Shown here piece by piece: positions 1 through 7,671 of a stretch of DNA of 64,000 bases. The notes beneath the pieces were generated by a model that saw only the letters and a program-made list of their open reading frames with translations, did not search any database and was not told the DNA's origin. Numbering within the stretch: position 1 is the stretch's first letter; each line of letters starts with the position of its first letter. The stretch lies in contig NZ_NJAJ01000008.1 of the NCBI RefSeq assembly GCF_002632825.1, forward strand, positions 1 to 64,000, read 5' to 3'. The DNA is from Xenorhabdus stockiae. GTDB lineage: Bacteria > Pseudomonadota > Gammaproteobacteria > Enterobacterales > Enterobacteriaceae. A program made the position numbers and the translations under genes.

Positions 1-656
1 TCTTGGCATGATGTTCTCAAGGTAACGGTTTTTTGGCGAAAACAAGGATACCAGATCATCATGCCGTTCCAATTCCCCTCACAAAACATCCACAGCCCCT
101 AATAATCAGGTGTAATTTGAACCCATAGAACCATCCCATTGAGGTTTTTCCGCGTTGCGCTATGCCCTGAAAGACCTTATGACGAGGAATACGGATGTTA
201 TGACAAACGCGCAAACTCGTGGAATCGATAAAAGCAATGCCTGTCGGTTTTCCTTTTAATTGAGTCAGATAACTGGATAAGGGGACCAAAACGGACGGGG
301 CAACGCTGATAAAACGGGTATAACTGAGCAAGGAGGGGAAGTCGCGGTGGTGGTATTGCCAGATATGCTCCAAATAAAAGTTTTTAAAATCACGGTAATG
401 CGACCGCTGAAAGAGGATTAAAATTGTCATGATTTCACTGGGATACATGCGGCCTTGTCTGCGGCGCAGGCGGTATCCGTTATCGAGACAAAACTGCGCC
501 CACTGGGGGATGAAAAGACGACAAAAGTCGTCGACATCGCAGAAAATTTCAACTAACTTGTCCATGGCCTGTTCCTCCCCGGAGTCGTTTTAGGCTTTCA
601 CCAAAACTTTGCTCCTGGAACAGGCCTCTCGTCAATTTCTTATCCAGAATTCAGGT
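1..656 (-). mobile_element. IS982-type element, partial, one end visible
   Basis: The block contains a truncated IS982-family transposase read on the minus strand. The outer end lies at about 656, where the minus strand starts ACCTGAATTCTGGATAAG directly after the doc remnant. The other end is outside the window or deleted. Between end and transposase lies an inverted repeat (GGCCTGTTCC at 566-575 against GGAACAGGCC at 617-626) that could fold in the transposase leader. The insertion interrupts the doc toxin gene. The exact boundary is inferred from where doc similarity stops. Confidence 0.7.
59..565 (-). pseudogene. IS982 family transposase, truncated
   Basis: The 168-residue product resembles the N-terminal half of IS982 transposases, which usually run to nearly 300 residues. 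The N-terminal helical region is present. The first catalytic aspartate of the DDE triad is visible in FIDSTSLRVCHN (about residue 114), followed by the typical GWFYGFKLHLII segment (about 144-155). After that the reading frame runs into unrelated residues and stops, so the second aspartate and the glutamate are absent. No other frame in the remaining 58 bases restores an obvious C-terminal part. The protein should be inactive as a transposase. Family assignment rests on the conserved FKLHLII and IDST blocks. Confidence 0.75.
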
Positions 657-703
657 TAATTATGAAGAGCAATGACTTCATCTGGAGTGACGTGCCTAAT
701 CAT
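656..703 (-). pseudogene. doc toxin gene remnant (first 15 codons)
   Basis: An ATG at 703-701 overlaps the phd stop as ATGA and opens MIRHVTPDEVIALHN before a TAA at 656. This matches the N-terminus of Doc (Fic-fold kinase that inactivates EF-Tu), whose P1 version begins MRHISPEELIALHD. The match ends exactly where the IS982-type end begins, so the toxin was cut after about 14 codons. The ATGA coupling is the usual arrangement in phd-doc operons. Identification is from recalled similarity over a short stretch, supported by its position. Confidence 0.75.
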
Positions 704-921
704 CGATCTGTTAATTCTCTGTTTGATTTATCGAATAGCCCGACGATATCAGCAAATTCGGTATCCAATTTTGCTTTTTGAAGTGCTTCAAATTCTTTTT
801 TACTAATAATTACAGCTGATTCTCTGCCACGTCGAGTGATCTCCACTGGTTGACCAGCTACAGCTTTATCGATAACAGCAGCCAAGTTTTCACGAGTTTG
901 TGAAATAGTAAATGTGTCCAT
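700..921 (-). CDS. phd: Phd/YefM family antitoxin
   Basis: A 73-residue antitoxin of the Phd/YefM fold, which binds DNA through its N-terminal half and neutralises a partner toxin through its C-terminal tail. The N-terminus shows the family pattern MDTFTISQTRENLAAVID, then GQPVEITRRGRESAVIISKKEF (up to about residue 48), and a charged C-terminal helix. A Shine-Dalgarno AGAAGGAAC lies just before the start. The stop overlaps the start of a truncated doc gene, so the cognate toxin is gone and this is now an orphan antitoxin. Autoregulation is likely because two identical 8-bp palindromes lie upstream (961-990). It may still buffer related toxins elsewhere; that is inference. Confidence 0.88.
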   Translation of the reverse strand: MDTFTISQTRENLAAVIDKAVAGQPVEITRRGRESAVIISKKEFEALQKAKLDTEFADIVGLFDKSNRELTDR

Positions 922-960
922 GATGTTCCTTCTTAGCTTTATATGTATGGTTTTTGTTCA

Positions 961-990
961 TTGTACAACTGAATCCACCTAATTGTACAA
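961..990. promoter_or_regulatory. paired palindromic operator for Phd
   Basis: Two identical palindromes TTGTACAA lie at 961-968 and 983-990, 22 bp centre to centre, about two helical turns. On the minus strand the promoter-proximal copy supplies a -35-like TTGTAC, followed at about 18 bp by a -10-like ATATAA, then the phd leader. P1 Phd binds adjacent palindromes with a GTAC core, so these are probably the Phd autoregulatory sites. Confidence 0.6.
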
Positions 991-1132
991 TTCACAGACT
1001 TACACATGATAAGCGGCTTTACCCCATGTAAGGGCGCTTTTATAATAGCCGTTTTTTGGGGTAGGTTTATATCGAGCCTGCTGTATATGGGAATGACGCG
1101 ATAATAACGCATCAACTGCGGGGAAACACTAC

Positions 1133-2197
1133 ATGAAAAACAGCATGAAAAAGTGGTTCTATCTGTTAGCCGCCGGGATGATGGCATTAAGCATTGGTTC
1201 GGTAAATGCTGCTGCCGAGAATGATGGCAAGACACTCTATTTTTACAACTGGACTGAATACGTTCCGCCTGGCTTGCTCAACCAGTTCACTAAAGAAACC
1301 GGAATCAAGGTGATTTATTCCACCTATGAATCCAATGAGAGCATGTACACCAAGCTGAAAACTTATAAAGACGGCGCTTATGATTTGGTTGTGCCCTCCA
1401 CTTACTTTGTCTCCAAGATGAGCAAAGAAGGGATGCTGCAAAAAATCGATACCAGTAAGCTCAAGAATTTCCATAATCTTGATCCTAATCTGCTGCATAA
1501 GTCATTTGACCCAAAAAACGAATATTCCATTCCTTATATTTGGGGTGCGACAGCGATTGGTGTTAACAGCGATAATATCGATCCAAAAACGCTGACTTCT
1601 TGGGCTGAGTTCTGGAAGCCTGAGTACAAAAACAGTTTGGTATTGACGGATGATGCCCGTGAAGTCTTTCAGATGGCGTTGCTGAAGCTGGGGTATTCCG
1701 GCAATACGACAAATCCCAAGGAGATTGAAGCGGCGTATCAGGAACTGAGAAAGCTGATGCCAAATGTACTGGCGTTCAATTCAGATAACCCTGCTAATCC
1801 ATTTATGGAAGGTGAAGTTGATGTCGGCATGATGTGGACAGGTTCTGCTTATGTTGCCCGTCAGGCGGGAACGCCTATTGATATTATCTGGCCGAAAGAA
1901 GGTGGAATTTTCTGGATGGATAGTCTGGCTATTCCGGCAAATGCTAAAAATGTCGAAGGTGCGATGAAGCTGATTGACTTCTTGCTGCGTCCAGAGATTG
2001 CGGCCCAAGTTGCAGAAACCATCGGTTATCCGACACCGAATCTGTCTGCGAAAAAATTATTGCCAGCTTCTGTATCAGGGGATAAGTCACTGTATCCTGA
2101 TGAATCAGTGATCCAGAAAGGGGAATGGCAGAGCGATGTTGGTAATGCCAATGTTCTGTATGAAGACTATTTCCAGAAACTGAAAGCAGGTCAGTAA
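1133..2197 (+). CDS. potD: spermidine/putrescine ABC transporter substrate-binding protein PotD
   Basis: Periplasmic polyamine-binding protein that delivers spermidine or putrescine to the PotABC importer. The 354-residue product has a signal peptide ending near SVNA-AAEN, then LYFYNWTEYVPPGLL (about 35-49), which is strongly PotD-like, and the acidic and aromatic residues expected of the polyamine pocket (for example WAEFW and MMWTGSAYVA). The ATG at 1133 has a GGGG ribosome-binding sequence 10 bases upstream. An internal ATG at 1145 aligns with the E. coli start and is the alternative. potABC are not in the window. In enterics potD closes potABCD, so the phd-doc/IS block may separate it from its partners or it may be a lone copy. 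Confidence 0.93.
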   Translation: MKNSMKKWFYLLAAGMMALSIGSVNAAAENDGKTLYFYNWTEYVPPGLLNQFTKETGIKVIYSTYESNESMYTKLKTYKDGAYDLVVPSTYFVSKMSKEGMLQKIDTSKLKNFHNLDPNLLHKSFDPKNEYSIPYIWGATAIGVNSDNIDPKTLTSWAEFWKPEYKNSLVLTDDAREVFQMALLKLGYSGNTTNPKEIEAAYQELRKLMPNVLAFNSDNPANPFMEGEVDVGMMWTGSAYVARQAGTPIDIIWPKEGGIFWMDSLAIPANAKNVEGAMKLIDFLLRPEIAAQVAETIGYPTPNLSAKKLLPASVSGDKSLYPDESVIQKGEWQSDVGNANVLYEDYFQKLKAGQ

Positions 2198-2217
2198 TTC
2201 AGTATTAAATTTAGCTA

Positions 2218-2243
2218 GAAGGGAGCATTTGACTCCCTTTTTT
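2218..2243 (+). terminator. rho-independent terminator after potD
   Basis: AAGGGAG at 2219-2225 pairs with CTCCCTT at 2233-2239 and is followed by a T run. It also faces the end of the convergent HNH gene. Confidence 0.8.
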
Positions 2244-2255
2244 AATATTTACACG

Positions 2256-3128
2256 TTATTGCTTAAAGACCTGATTGCGATGCCAGATAACAAAGCTTTC
2301 TGACGGATAATAATCTTTTTGTTTGGGAAGTAATATTGACTGATTCGCGAAATTCCAGAATAACTGCCTGACCATCGGGCCGCCATTAATGCTCTCTGAT
2401 ACCAATAATCTCATATTATCGTCAATACTGATGGAACCCATATCGAATGCAGAATGGTGCAATGAACAGAGAGCGAGACCGTTATTTATCGTACATGGCC
2501 CACCGTATTGCTTCCATCTGATATGGGCCGCTTCCAGACCGACGGGGGTATCATCATGCCGAAGGTTATAACCGCATATTGCACACTCATAGTTATAGGC
2601 TCGTAGTATTTGCTGACGAAAATGGGGATCTCGCATCTTGCGGATATCACTCAAAGAGAAATCCAGTTGATTGGCAATCAGCTCCTGTATGCTATCAGGG
2701 AAATGCTCACTAAGTATCTGTTGTGCCAGTTTATCGATTAAGGCGGGTTTACTACGTAACAGTTGGTAGCTTTGTGGCTCGAAACCACCTTTAACACCAA
2801 ATTCAATCAGTTCGCGTTTTGGCGGCTGTTTGCTGCCTTTTTGTGGTGTGCATAGTTCAGTATTCTGTAATTCCCAGAAACCATCGCCCCGCAACCGCCA
2901 GAATGGTAAATGGGGTTCGTGGCTTTTACGTCTTGGCCCGAAATGAGCCAGAAGATTTAATAATGGCTGGTGGATTTCTTTTCCATAATCAAACAGTCTT
3001 TCGTGGCCTTTCTGGTACTGAGAGAGTACATACAGTAATAATAGTGGCTTATGAGGTGCACGTTGATCGCCTTTGCGCCAGACAGAAAGGTTTGAAATAG
3101 CGACTTGTAGTTCTTTGATAGTAGGCAT
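2256..3128 (-). CDS. phosphorothioate-dependent type IV restriction endonuclease (SBD-HNH)
   Basis: A 290-residue two-domain nuclease of the ScoMcrA/SprMcrA/EcoWI type, which recognises phosphorothioate-modified DNA through a sulfur-binding domain and cuts nearby. The N-terminal part shows the sulfur-binding-domain hallmarks APHKPLLLLYVL (about 24-35) and LPFWRLRGDGFWEL (about 74-87). The C-terminal HNH domain has Cys182-x2-Cys185, the AAHI histidine (about 202), NNGLALC and the HH pair near 224-225, giving a zinc-finger HNH site. No dnd modification genes are visible, so it probably acts as a defence against incoming modified DNA. It is convergent with potD and divergent from a vapB remnant. 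Function is by family; specificity cannot be read here. Confidence 0.85.
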   Translation of the reverse strand: MPTIKELQVAISNLSVWRKGDQRAPHKPLLLLYVLSQYQKGHERLFDYGKEIHQPLLNLLAHFGPRRKSHEPHLPFWRLRGDGFWELQNTELCTPQKGSKQPPKRELIEFGVKGGFEPQSYQLLRSKPALIDKLAQQILSEHFPDSIQELIANQLDFSLSDIRKMRDPHFRQQILRAYNYECAICGYNLRHDDTPVGLEAAHIRWKQYGGPCTINNGLALCSLHHSAFDMGSISIDDNMRLLVSESINGGPMVRQLFWNFANQSILLPKQKDYYPSESFVIWHRNQVFKQ

Positions 3129-3144
3129 TTAAGCTGTCTGATTA

Positions 3145-3339
3145 ATGGATAAAGGTATTGCGATCATGCTCGCAAAAGTAGCGGAGGGCAAGGTGTTGCG
3201 CTTAATATGTGAATCCAATAAATTGAGATATCAAAATAAAGCTCATTGGGACAGTTGGTTTGATGATGAAAATCCTACGCCTGATTTTATGGTTGATAGG
3301 TCGCAGCCAGATGAGCAAAACCGAGAAGAGTTCAATTAA
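3145..3339 (+). pseudogene. VapB/MvpA-type antitoxin remnant
   Basis: A 64-residue frame whose C-terminal half (HWDSWFDDENPTPDFM then DRSQPDEQNREEF) closely resembles the C-terminus of plasmid and enteric VapB antitoxins, which cap VapC PIN-domain ribonucleases. The N-terminal DNA-binding part is not recognisable in this frame; a neighbouring frame gives a faint SQAVRLP-like stretch, which suggests a frameshift. No vapC follows: the next 160 bases contain no PIN-domain start. It lies between divergent and downstream genes in the accessory patch. It is probably a decayed antitoxin, possibly still translated. Confidence 0.6.
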
Positions 3340-3454
3340 GCAAAGATTAAAATTTAACAATTAGATTAATGAATCCTCTTTACATCTTGAATTTCTACAA
3401 CTAGTATACCCAGCTCAAATCTTCCTGAATTATGCTGCTGCAGGAAAAACAAGA

Positions 3455-3495
3455 CTTCTTCCCCCTCAAAACGGAAGAAGCGATTTTTTGTTTTT
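3455..3495 (+). terminator. hairpin with T-tract upstream of rtcB
   Basis: CTTCTTCC (3455-3462) pairs with GGAAGAAG (3473-3480), followed by CGATTTTTTGTTTTT. It lies between the vapB remnant and the rtcB start region and could be a terminator for the former or an attenuator for the latter. Confidence 0.65.
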
Positions 3496-3508
3496 CTAGG
3501 TAGCTTAC

Positions 3509-3601
3509 ATGTCTACATTAAATCGTTTACAAAAACGTCTGTCCCGTCAGTGAATTGAAACTTATTACGAAAACAATACTTATCATTTCAATCAAAATCA
3601 G
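3509..3601 (+). pseudogene. 5' segment of the rtcB-like gene carrying an in-frame TGA
   Basis: An ATG at 3509 with an upstream AGGTAG is in frame with the RtcB-like gene and opens MSTLNRLQKRLSRQ, then a TGA at 3551-3553, then IETYYENNTYHFNQNQ running without a break into the annotated protein. The frame matches exactly on both sides of the TGA. The simplest reading is a nonsense mutation at codon 15. A sequencing error or restart at the GTG at 3602 are the alternatives. Confidence 0.7.
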
Positions 3602-4909
3602 GTGGAAGCCAAAGTCCTGTTACCGGAATCTTTGCCACTGGAAGAAAAAGCTGTACAGCAATTGCTTGATTTGGCTTCGGTTCGGGTTCCCGGCAGTGAT
3701 GCAAAAGTTTGTCAGGCTCGTGCAACACCAGATTTTCATCCAGGCACGACAGCGCCTGTAGGCAGTGTTGTGGCAACCACAGAAGATTTAGTGATCCCTG
3801 CTGCAATTGGTACGGATATTAATTGTGGTATGCGTCTGCTGACAACCGGGTTGAGCTATGAAGAAGCAAACAGCCAGAAAGAAGCATTGGTTCAGCAGCT
3901 AAAAAACGTCTTACTACTAGATCAACGCAATGTTCCTGTTACTCCCCGATCATTTAGCGCCTTATTTGATGAGGGATTGGCTGCGTGGTTGCAGGAATTA
4001 CCCCGACAAGGAATTTGGCAGCAGGCTGATTTCAGCCGGATGTATGTTGAATTAAACGCAGTATTGAGTACACATGCAGTAAAAGCTCATAGTCGATATG
4101 CTCCGGAAGCGTTTTTTGAGCAGCGGGAAATTATCCGGCCAGCCAGCCTGGGAACGGTTGGCTCTGGTAATCACTTTGTTGAGTTGCAGATCGTGGATAC
4201 TATTTTCGACAGACATGCCGCTTATGCTGCTGGTCTGCGCGAGGGGGATATCTTGATAATGATCCATACCGGCTCACGGGATGTTGGGTTTTATGTTGGT
4301 CAGCGTTGGTCTGATAAAGCGAAGGCACTTTGGCCTGCGGCAGAAAAATATCCGGCTTCCGGTCTGTTTGGTCTGACGGCGGAACATGCTCAGGAATATT
4401 TATTGGCGATGGGTGTTGCTGCACGTTATGCGTGGGCGAATCGTATTGTCCTGACTGAATTAGTGCGTTCGCAATGGCAAAAGGTATTCGAACAGGATAA
4501 AAGCCGTCTGCTTGTCGATCTCTCGCATAATATTATTTTTCCTGAACAGGGAATGAACCTTCACCGTAAAGGTGCAACTCCGGCGCGAGCCGGGGAGTTG
4601 GCATTAATTCCCGGTTCAATGGGGGATTATTCTTATCTCGTCATGGGAAAAGGTCATTCAGACTGGTTATGGTCATGCTCACATGGTGCCGGTCGTTCAG
4701 TACGCCGTCAGGAGATGCGTAGTAAGGCTCTAAAACCACAAGAAAATCGCGGTTTGCCGTGGCAGTGCATTACTCTGAAAAGTGAGCGTTTACGGGAAGA
4801 GGCACCTTCGGCTTATAAACCCATTACATCTGTCATTGAAGTTCAGGAACAAGCTGGATTAATTAAATCAGTGGCAAGAGTCAGGCCATGGCTTACGTTT
4901 AAAGCCTGA
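3602..4909 (+). CDS. RtcB family RNA ligase-like protein
   Basis: RtcB ligases join 2',3'-cyclic phosphate and 5'-OH RNA ends with GTP and manganese. The 435-residue frame carries the family signatures in order: GTDINCGMR with the metal-binding cysteine, GSGNHFVELQ, IHTGSRDVG, DLSHN, HRKGATPARAGE, PGSMGDYSYLV, and CSHGAGRSVRR with the histidine that is guanylylated. All key residues are therefore present. Translation from this frame would start at GTG 3602, which has no clear ribosome-binding site; the natural start appears to be ATG 3509, cut off by a TGA at 3551. No rtcA or rtcR lies nearby, and length and divergence suggest a paralogue rather than the E. coli-type RtcB. It may be a pseudogene or make an N-terminally shortened protein. 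Confidence 0.8.
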   Translation: MEAKVLLPESLPLEEKAVQQLLDLASVRVPGSDAKVCQARATPDFHPGTTAPVGSVVATTEDLVIPAAIGTDINCGMRLLTTGLSYEEANSQKEALVQQLKNVLLLDQRNVPVTPRSFSALFDEGLAAWLQELPRQGIWQQADFSRMYVELNAVLSTHAVKAHSRYAPEAFFEQREIIRPASLGTVGSGNHFVELQIVDTIFDRHAAYAAGLREGDILIMIHTGSRDVGFYVGQRWSDKAKALWPAAEKYPASGLFGLTAEHAQEYLLAMGVAARYAWANRIVLTELVRSQWQKVFEQDKSRLLVDLSHNIIFPEQGMNLHRKGATPARAGELALIPGSMGDYSYLVMGKGHSDWLWSCSHGAGRSVRRQEMRSKALKPQENRGLPWQCITLKSERLREEAPSAYKPITSVIEVQEQAGLIKSVARVRPWLTFKA

Positions 4910-4922
4910 TATTAGCGAAGAT

Positions 4923-4952
4923 TTAAGGCTGGTTTTGACCAGCCTTATTTTC
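4923..4952. terminator. terminator between rtcB-like and xpaC-like genes
   Basis: AAGGCTGG (4925-4932) pairs with CCAGCCTT (4939-4946) around TTTTGA, followed by ATTTTCC. The genes are convergent, so it may serve both sides. Confidence 0.75.
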
Positions 4953-4969
4953 CTGATGACTTTGAGCCG

Positions 4970-5956
4970 CTATTTTTTCAATTCAAAGCCTTGGGAGCGT
5001 ACTAGCTGATTCATCGATTTCAAATCAGCCATCAGATCATCAACATTGTTATCCAACAGATTTTGGTGCATTTCACTAAACGCGATGCTCATTTCCTGCA
5101 GGCTCTGTATGGCCAGTAAGTTAGCTTCCTGAAATTGGGAGCTGCTGGCCTGATGCTGTTTAAGAGTAGCTAAAGATTCAACTGTGCTCCTAATCATAGG
5201 TAAATAACGATTCAGGAATACAGTTCCTTGTGGTATATCTCTTTCATCTTCTTCCATACATGTGATGATGGCGTAGGTTTTTTCTTCAATTATATCAAGA
5301 TAAGGACCGATCTCGCTCGGCACATTAGTTTTATGCATCATGACTAACGCCAATTGGTGACGATATTCTTTGAAAGCCTCTAGTATATTTTCATTTTTCT
5401 GATTGCTATTTGAGCCCACTATTTTTGCTGTCTCACTTGCTGATTTTTTTATTTCATCCTCAATACATTTCATTTCTTCATTAATTTTTTTCTGCTCGGA
5501 TTTACAGGCTACAACAACTAGCACTACATATATAATACAGAACCAAATTGAGAATAATTTTAAATTGCTTATAAATCCTGATATGAAAATGAGATATCCA
5601 ATTATCAATAGAAAAAATCGCTCACCTTTTACTAAGTTCTTGCCTGTGAATTTGATAAGTAACATAGTCATCCCTGCAAATAGCAGGAATATAGGTAATA
5701 AGTTAGCAACAGCACACAATATTAGTAGTAATACAATAATAATTGACTGTCGAGTGTTAGAGTTACACTCGCTATGGGGAGGCCACAAAGCAACTAGGCC
5801 AATGTAGTTAGATAGAGCAATAAATCCTTCAGTAGATGAATTATAATTCCCTTCCCAGAGTTTCAACTTCGTTGTTAGATATATGGCTATAGAGCCAGTC
5901 ATCAGTCCTATAAAATGAACCAGTAAGCGAAACGTGAATTTTTTTAATGTATCCAC
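4970..5956 (-). CDS. XpaC-like membrane protein (5-bromo-4-chloroindolyl phosphate hydrolysis family)
   Basis: A 328-residue protein with four or five hydrophobic segments in its first half (about 9-27, 45-58, 71-105, 115-150), then a charged, probably cytoplasmic, helical C-terminal half. The region near YAIITCMEEDERDIPQGTVFL and NRYLPMIRSTVESLATL resembles the XpaC family, a poorly characterised group whose genes commonly sit next to telA-type genes, as here. It follows the telA homologue by 89 bp on the same strand, so both are probably one transcript. The biochemical role of XpaC proteins is not established. The assignment relies on the C-terminal pattern and the partner gene. Confidence 0.65.
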   Translation of the reverse strand: MDTLKKFTFRLLVHFIGLMTGSIAIYLTTKLKLWEGNYNSSTEGFIALSNYIGLVALWPPHSECNSNTRQSIIIVLLLILCAVANLLPIFLLFAGMTMLLIKFTGKNLVKGERFFLLIIGYLIFISGFISNLKLFSIWFCIIYVVLVVVACKSEQKKINEEMKCIEDEIKKSASETAKIVGSNSNQKNENILEAFKEYRHQLALVMMHKTNVPSEIGPYLDIIEEKTYAIITCMEEDERDIPQGTVFLNRYLPMIRSTVESLATLKQHQASSSQFQEANLLAIQSLQEMSIAFSEMHQNLLDNNVDDLMADLKSMNQLVRSQGFELKK

Positions 5957-6045
5957 AATATAAAATCATCCTTTTAAAACCTCCCATAATATTATAAGGA
6001 AGGCCCTTGTCTAAAAAATTAACAATTCTTTTTTGAACGAGCTAA

Positions 6046-7149
6046 TTATTGATATTTTTTCACTGCAGCATTTAAACGTTGACGCAGATTTTCTTCCATA
6101 TTGGTGAGCTCTAGTTCCACCTGAGCGCGTTTTGTTTTTGCTTCGGAAGCTATGTGCATGGTTTCTTCGATGGTGTTAACCAGACGATCTTGCACTTCGC
6201 GTAAAGTTTCTGCGTCAATAATGGAACGTTCAACTTCTGTCGCTACGGCAATACTGTTTTGTTGTAGGATTTCTGCGTTTCTGCGCAATAATTCATTTGT
6301 AGTATCGCTGACTTCTTTCTGTAATTTGGCTGCTTTACCTTGCGCATTAAGGGATAGTTGCAATACTAACTGGCTTTTCCAGATTGGCAGAGTAGTCATA
6401 ATGCTGCTCTGAATTTTTTCTGCCAACTGCTGATTATTACTCTGTACAATACGGATTTGTGGAGCTGTTTGAACAGCTACCGCTTTCGATAGTTCCAAAT
6501 CATGAATACGGCGCTCAAATCGGGTGATATTCTCTATTAGATCTCTGACGCTTTGTGCATCCATCATATCTTTGGATGCTTCAGCTTTCATGTGCAGCTC
6601 CGGCAGAAGTTCGTTTCTCACTAGCTCCAGTTTTTGTTTACCCGCTTCTACGTAAAGGGTTATTTCTTTATAAAAACTTAAATTACGGGCATAGAGTTGT
6701 TCTAATATATTGATATCTCGAATTAGAGTAGTCATTGAGTTATCAAGATGGGAGGTAATAGCATCAACCTGTTGTGTTAACGTTTTGCTATCAATAATTG
6801 AACGCTCGGCTTTTTTGAACAATCCTCCAATCAACGGTAGATTTCTGAAAAAACTGCTTGTTTTTTCTTCATTAGTTAAAGCACCATTCTCTCGAACAAA
6901 CATGACCAAGTCTGATAACTTATTACCAATAGCTCCTGTATCTTTTGAGCGGACATTTTCCAATAAAGAGTCAGCAAAACGAGCAATTTCTCCCATTGGT
7001 TTAGCACCATAGCTAATTACAGAAGTTGGTTGAAAAATATCAATTTTATCAACTAATGCATTTACTTTCTCTTGAGCAATTTGATCGATTAACTGTGTCG
7101 AACTGTTTTGGTGTTCGAACGATGGTACAAGCATAGATTCTGTATTCAT
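6046..7149 (-). CDS. toxic anion resistance protein, TelA/KlaA family
   Basis: A soluble, mostly helical protein of 367 residues from ATG 7149; a TTG at 7161 would add four residues. It has the TelA layout: a variable N-terminus, SVISYGAKPMGEIARFADSL (about 44-63), FFRNLPLIGGLFKKAERSI, then long coiled-coil helices to the end. TelA homologues were linked to tellurite or colicin tolerance on plasmids. Chromosomal copies paired with xpaC-like genes are common and their true function is unclear. No tellurium-resistance (ter) genes are nearby. A roughly 500-bp AT-rich gap lies upstream and should hold the promoter for this two-gene unit. Confidence 0.85.
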   Translation of the reverse strand: MNTESMLVPSFEHQNSSTQLIDQIAQEKVNALVDKIDIFQPTSVISYGAKPMGEIARFADSLLENVRSKDTGAIGNKLSDLVMFVRENGALTNEEKTSSFFRNLPLIGGLFKKAERSIIDSKTLTQQVDAITSHLDNSMTTLIRDINILEQLYARNLSFYKEITLYVEAGKQKLELVRNELLPELHMKAEASKDMMDAQSVRDLIENITRFERRIHDLELSKAVAVQTAPQIRIVQSNNQQLAEKIQSSIMTTLPIWKSQLVLQLSLNAQGKAAKLQKEVSDTTNELLRRNAEILQQNSIAVATEVERSIIDAETLREVQDRLVNTIEETMHIASEAKTKRAQVELELTNMEENLRQRLNAAVKKYQ

Positions 7150-7671
7150 AAGGTGATCCAATTGTGAAAATAATGTAGCCTAATGTAATATAAAGAATAT
7201 TATACGTTCTTCATTATATATTTAAAACAAGTTAAATCATGAATGAAGGAAAGATCTACGGTATGTACCCATTTAAATAAAAATCTGATTGTAAATTAAC
7301 CTTTCATTGTTTTTAATAATTAATTGAAGAACACATTTCATATGAAATTGTGAATTCATGGTTATTTTATTTTTTTATTGTTTTCAGAAAACAAATGAAT
7401 TTATCTGGTTTTAATAAACATTCAATAGCCATTGATTTTTTATAAGTCAATGAATCAATCCCCTTTTCTTTTCCAGTCAGAAACAGGTATTGGATTACTA
7501 TATAATTAAACTTGATTTTTTATTTTCCCCTTACGTTGAATAAATGTTTTCATAGTCTATTAAGTTATAACCATTATTTATGTTAAGTTTGTAATCGCAT
7601 CATTCAAAGCTATACTCCAAACTGCAAGAGTTGATTTCGGGTTAAAGTACTTCTAACCAGAGGATTTATAT
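7150..7671. other. AT-rich intergenic gap between telA-like and DUF3761 genes
   Basis: About 520 bp with no convincing gene on either strand. It is very AT-rich with many stop codons in all frames. It must hold the divergent promoters for the telA-like gene (minus) and the DUF3761 gene (plus). An AGAGGA ribosome-binding sequence precedes the latter. I see no tRNA or strong hairpin. Confidence 0.6.

Noticed and set aside
3551-3553. Possible selenocysteine TGA in the rtcB-like gene
   Set aside because: RtcB proteins have no selenocysteine at this place, and no SECIS-like hairpin is evident just after the codon. A nonsense mutation is simpler.
4970-5956. The membrane gene as a bacteriocin immunity or toxin-export protein
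   Set aside because: It has no double-glycine leader, no ABC partner and no small toxin gene nearby. The TelA neighbour and C-terminal pattern fit XpaC better.
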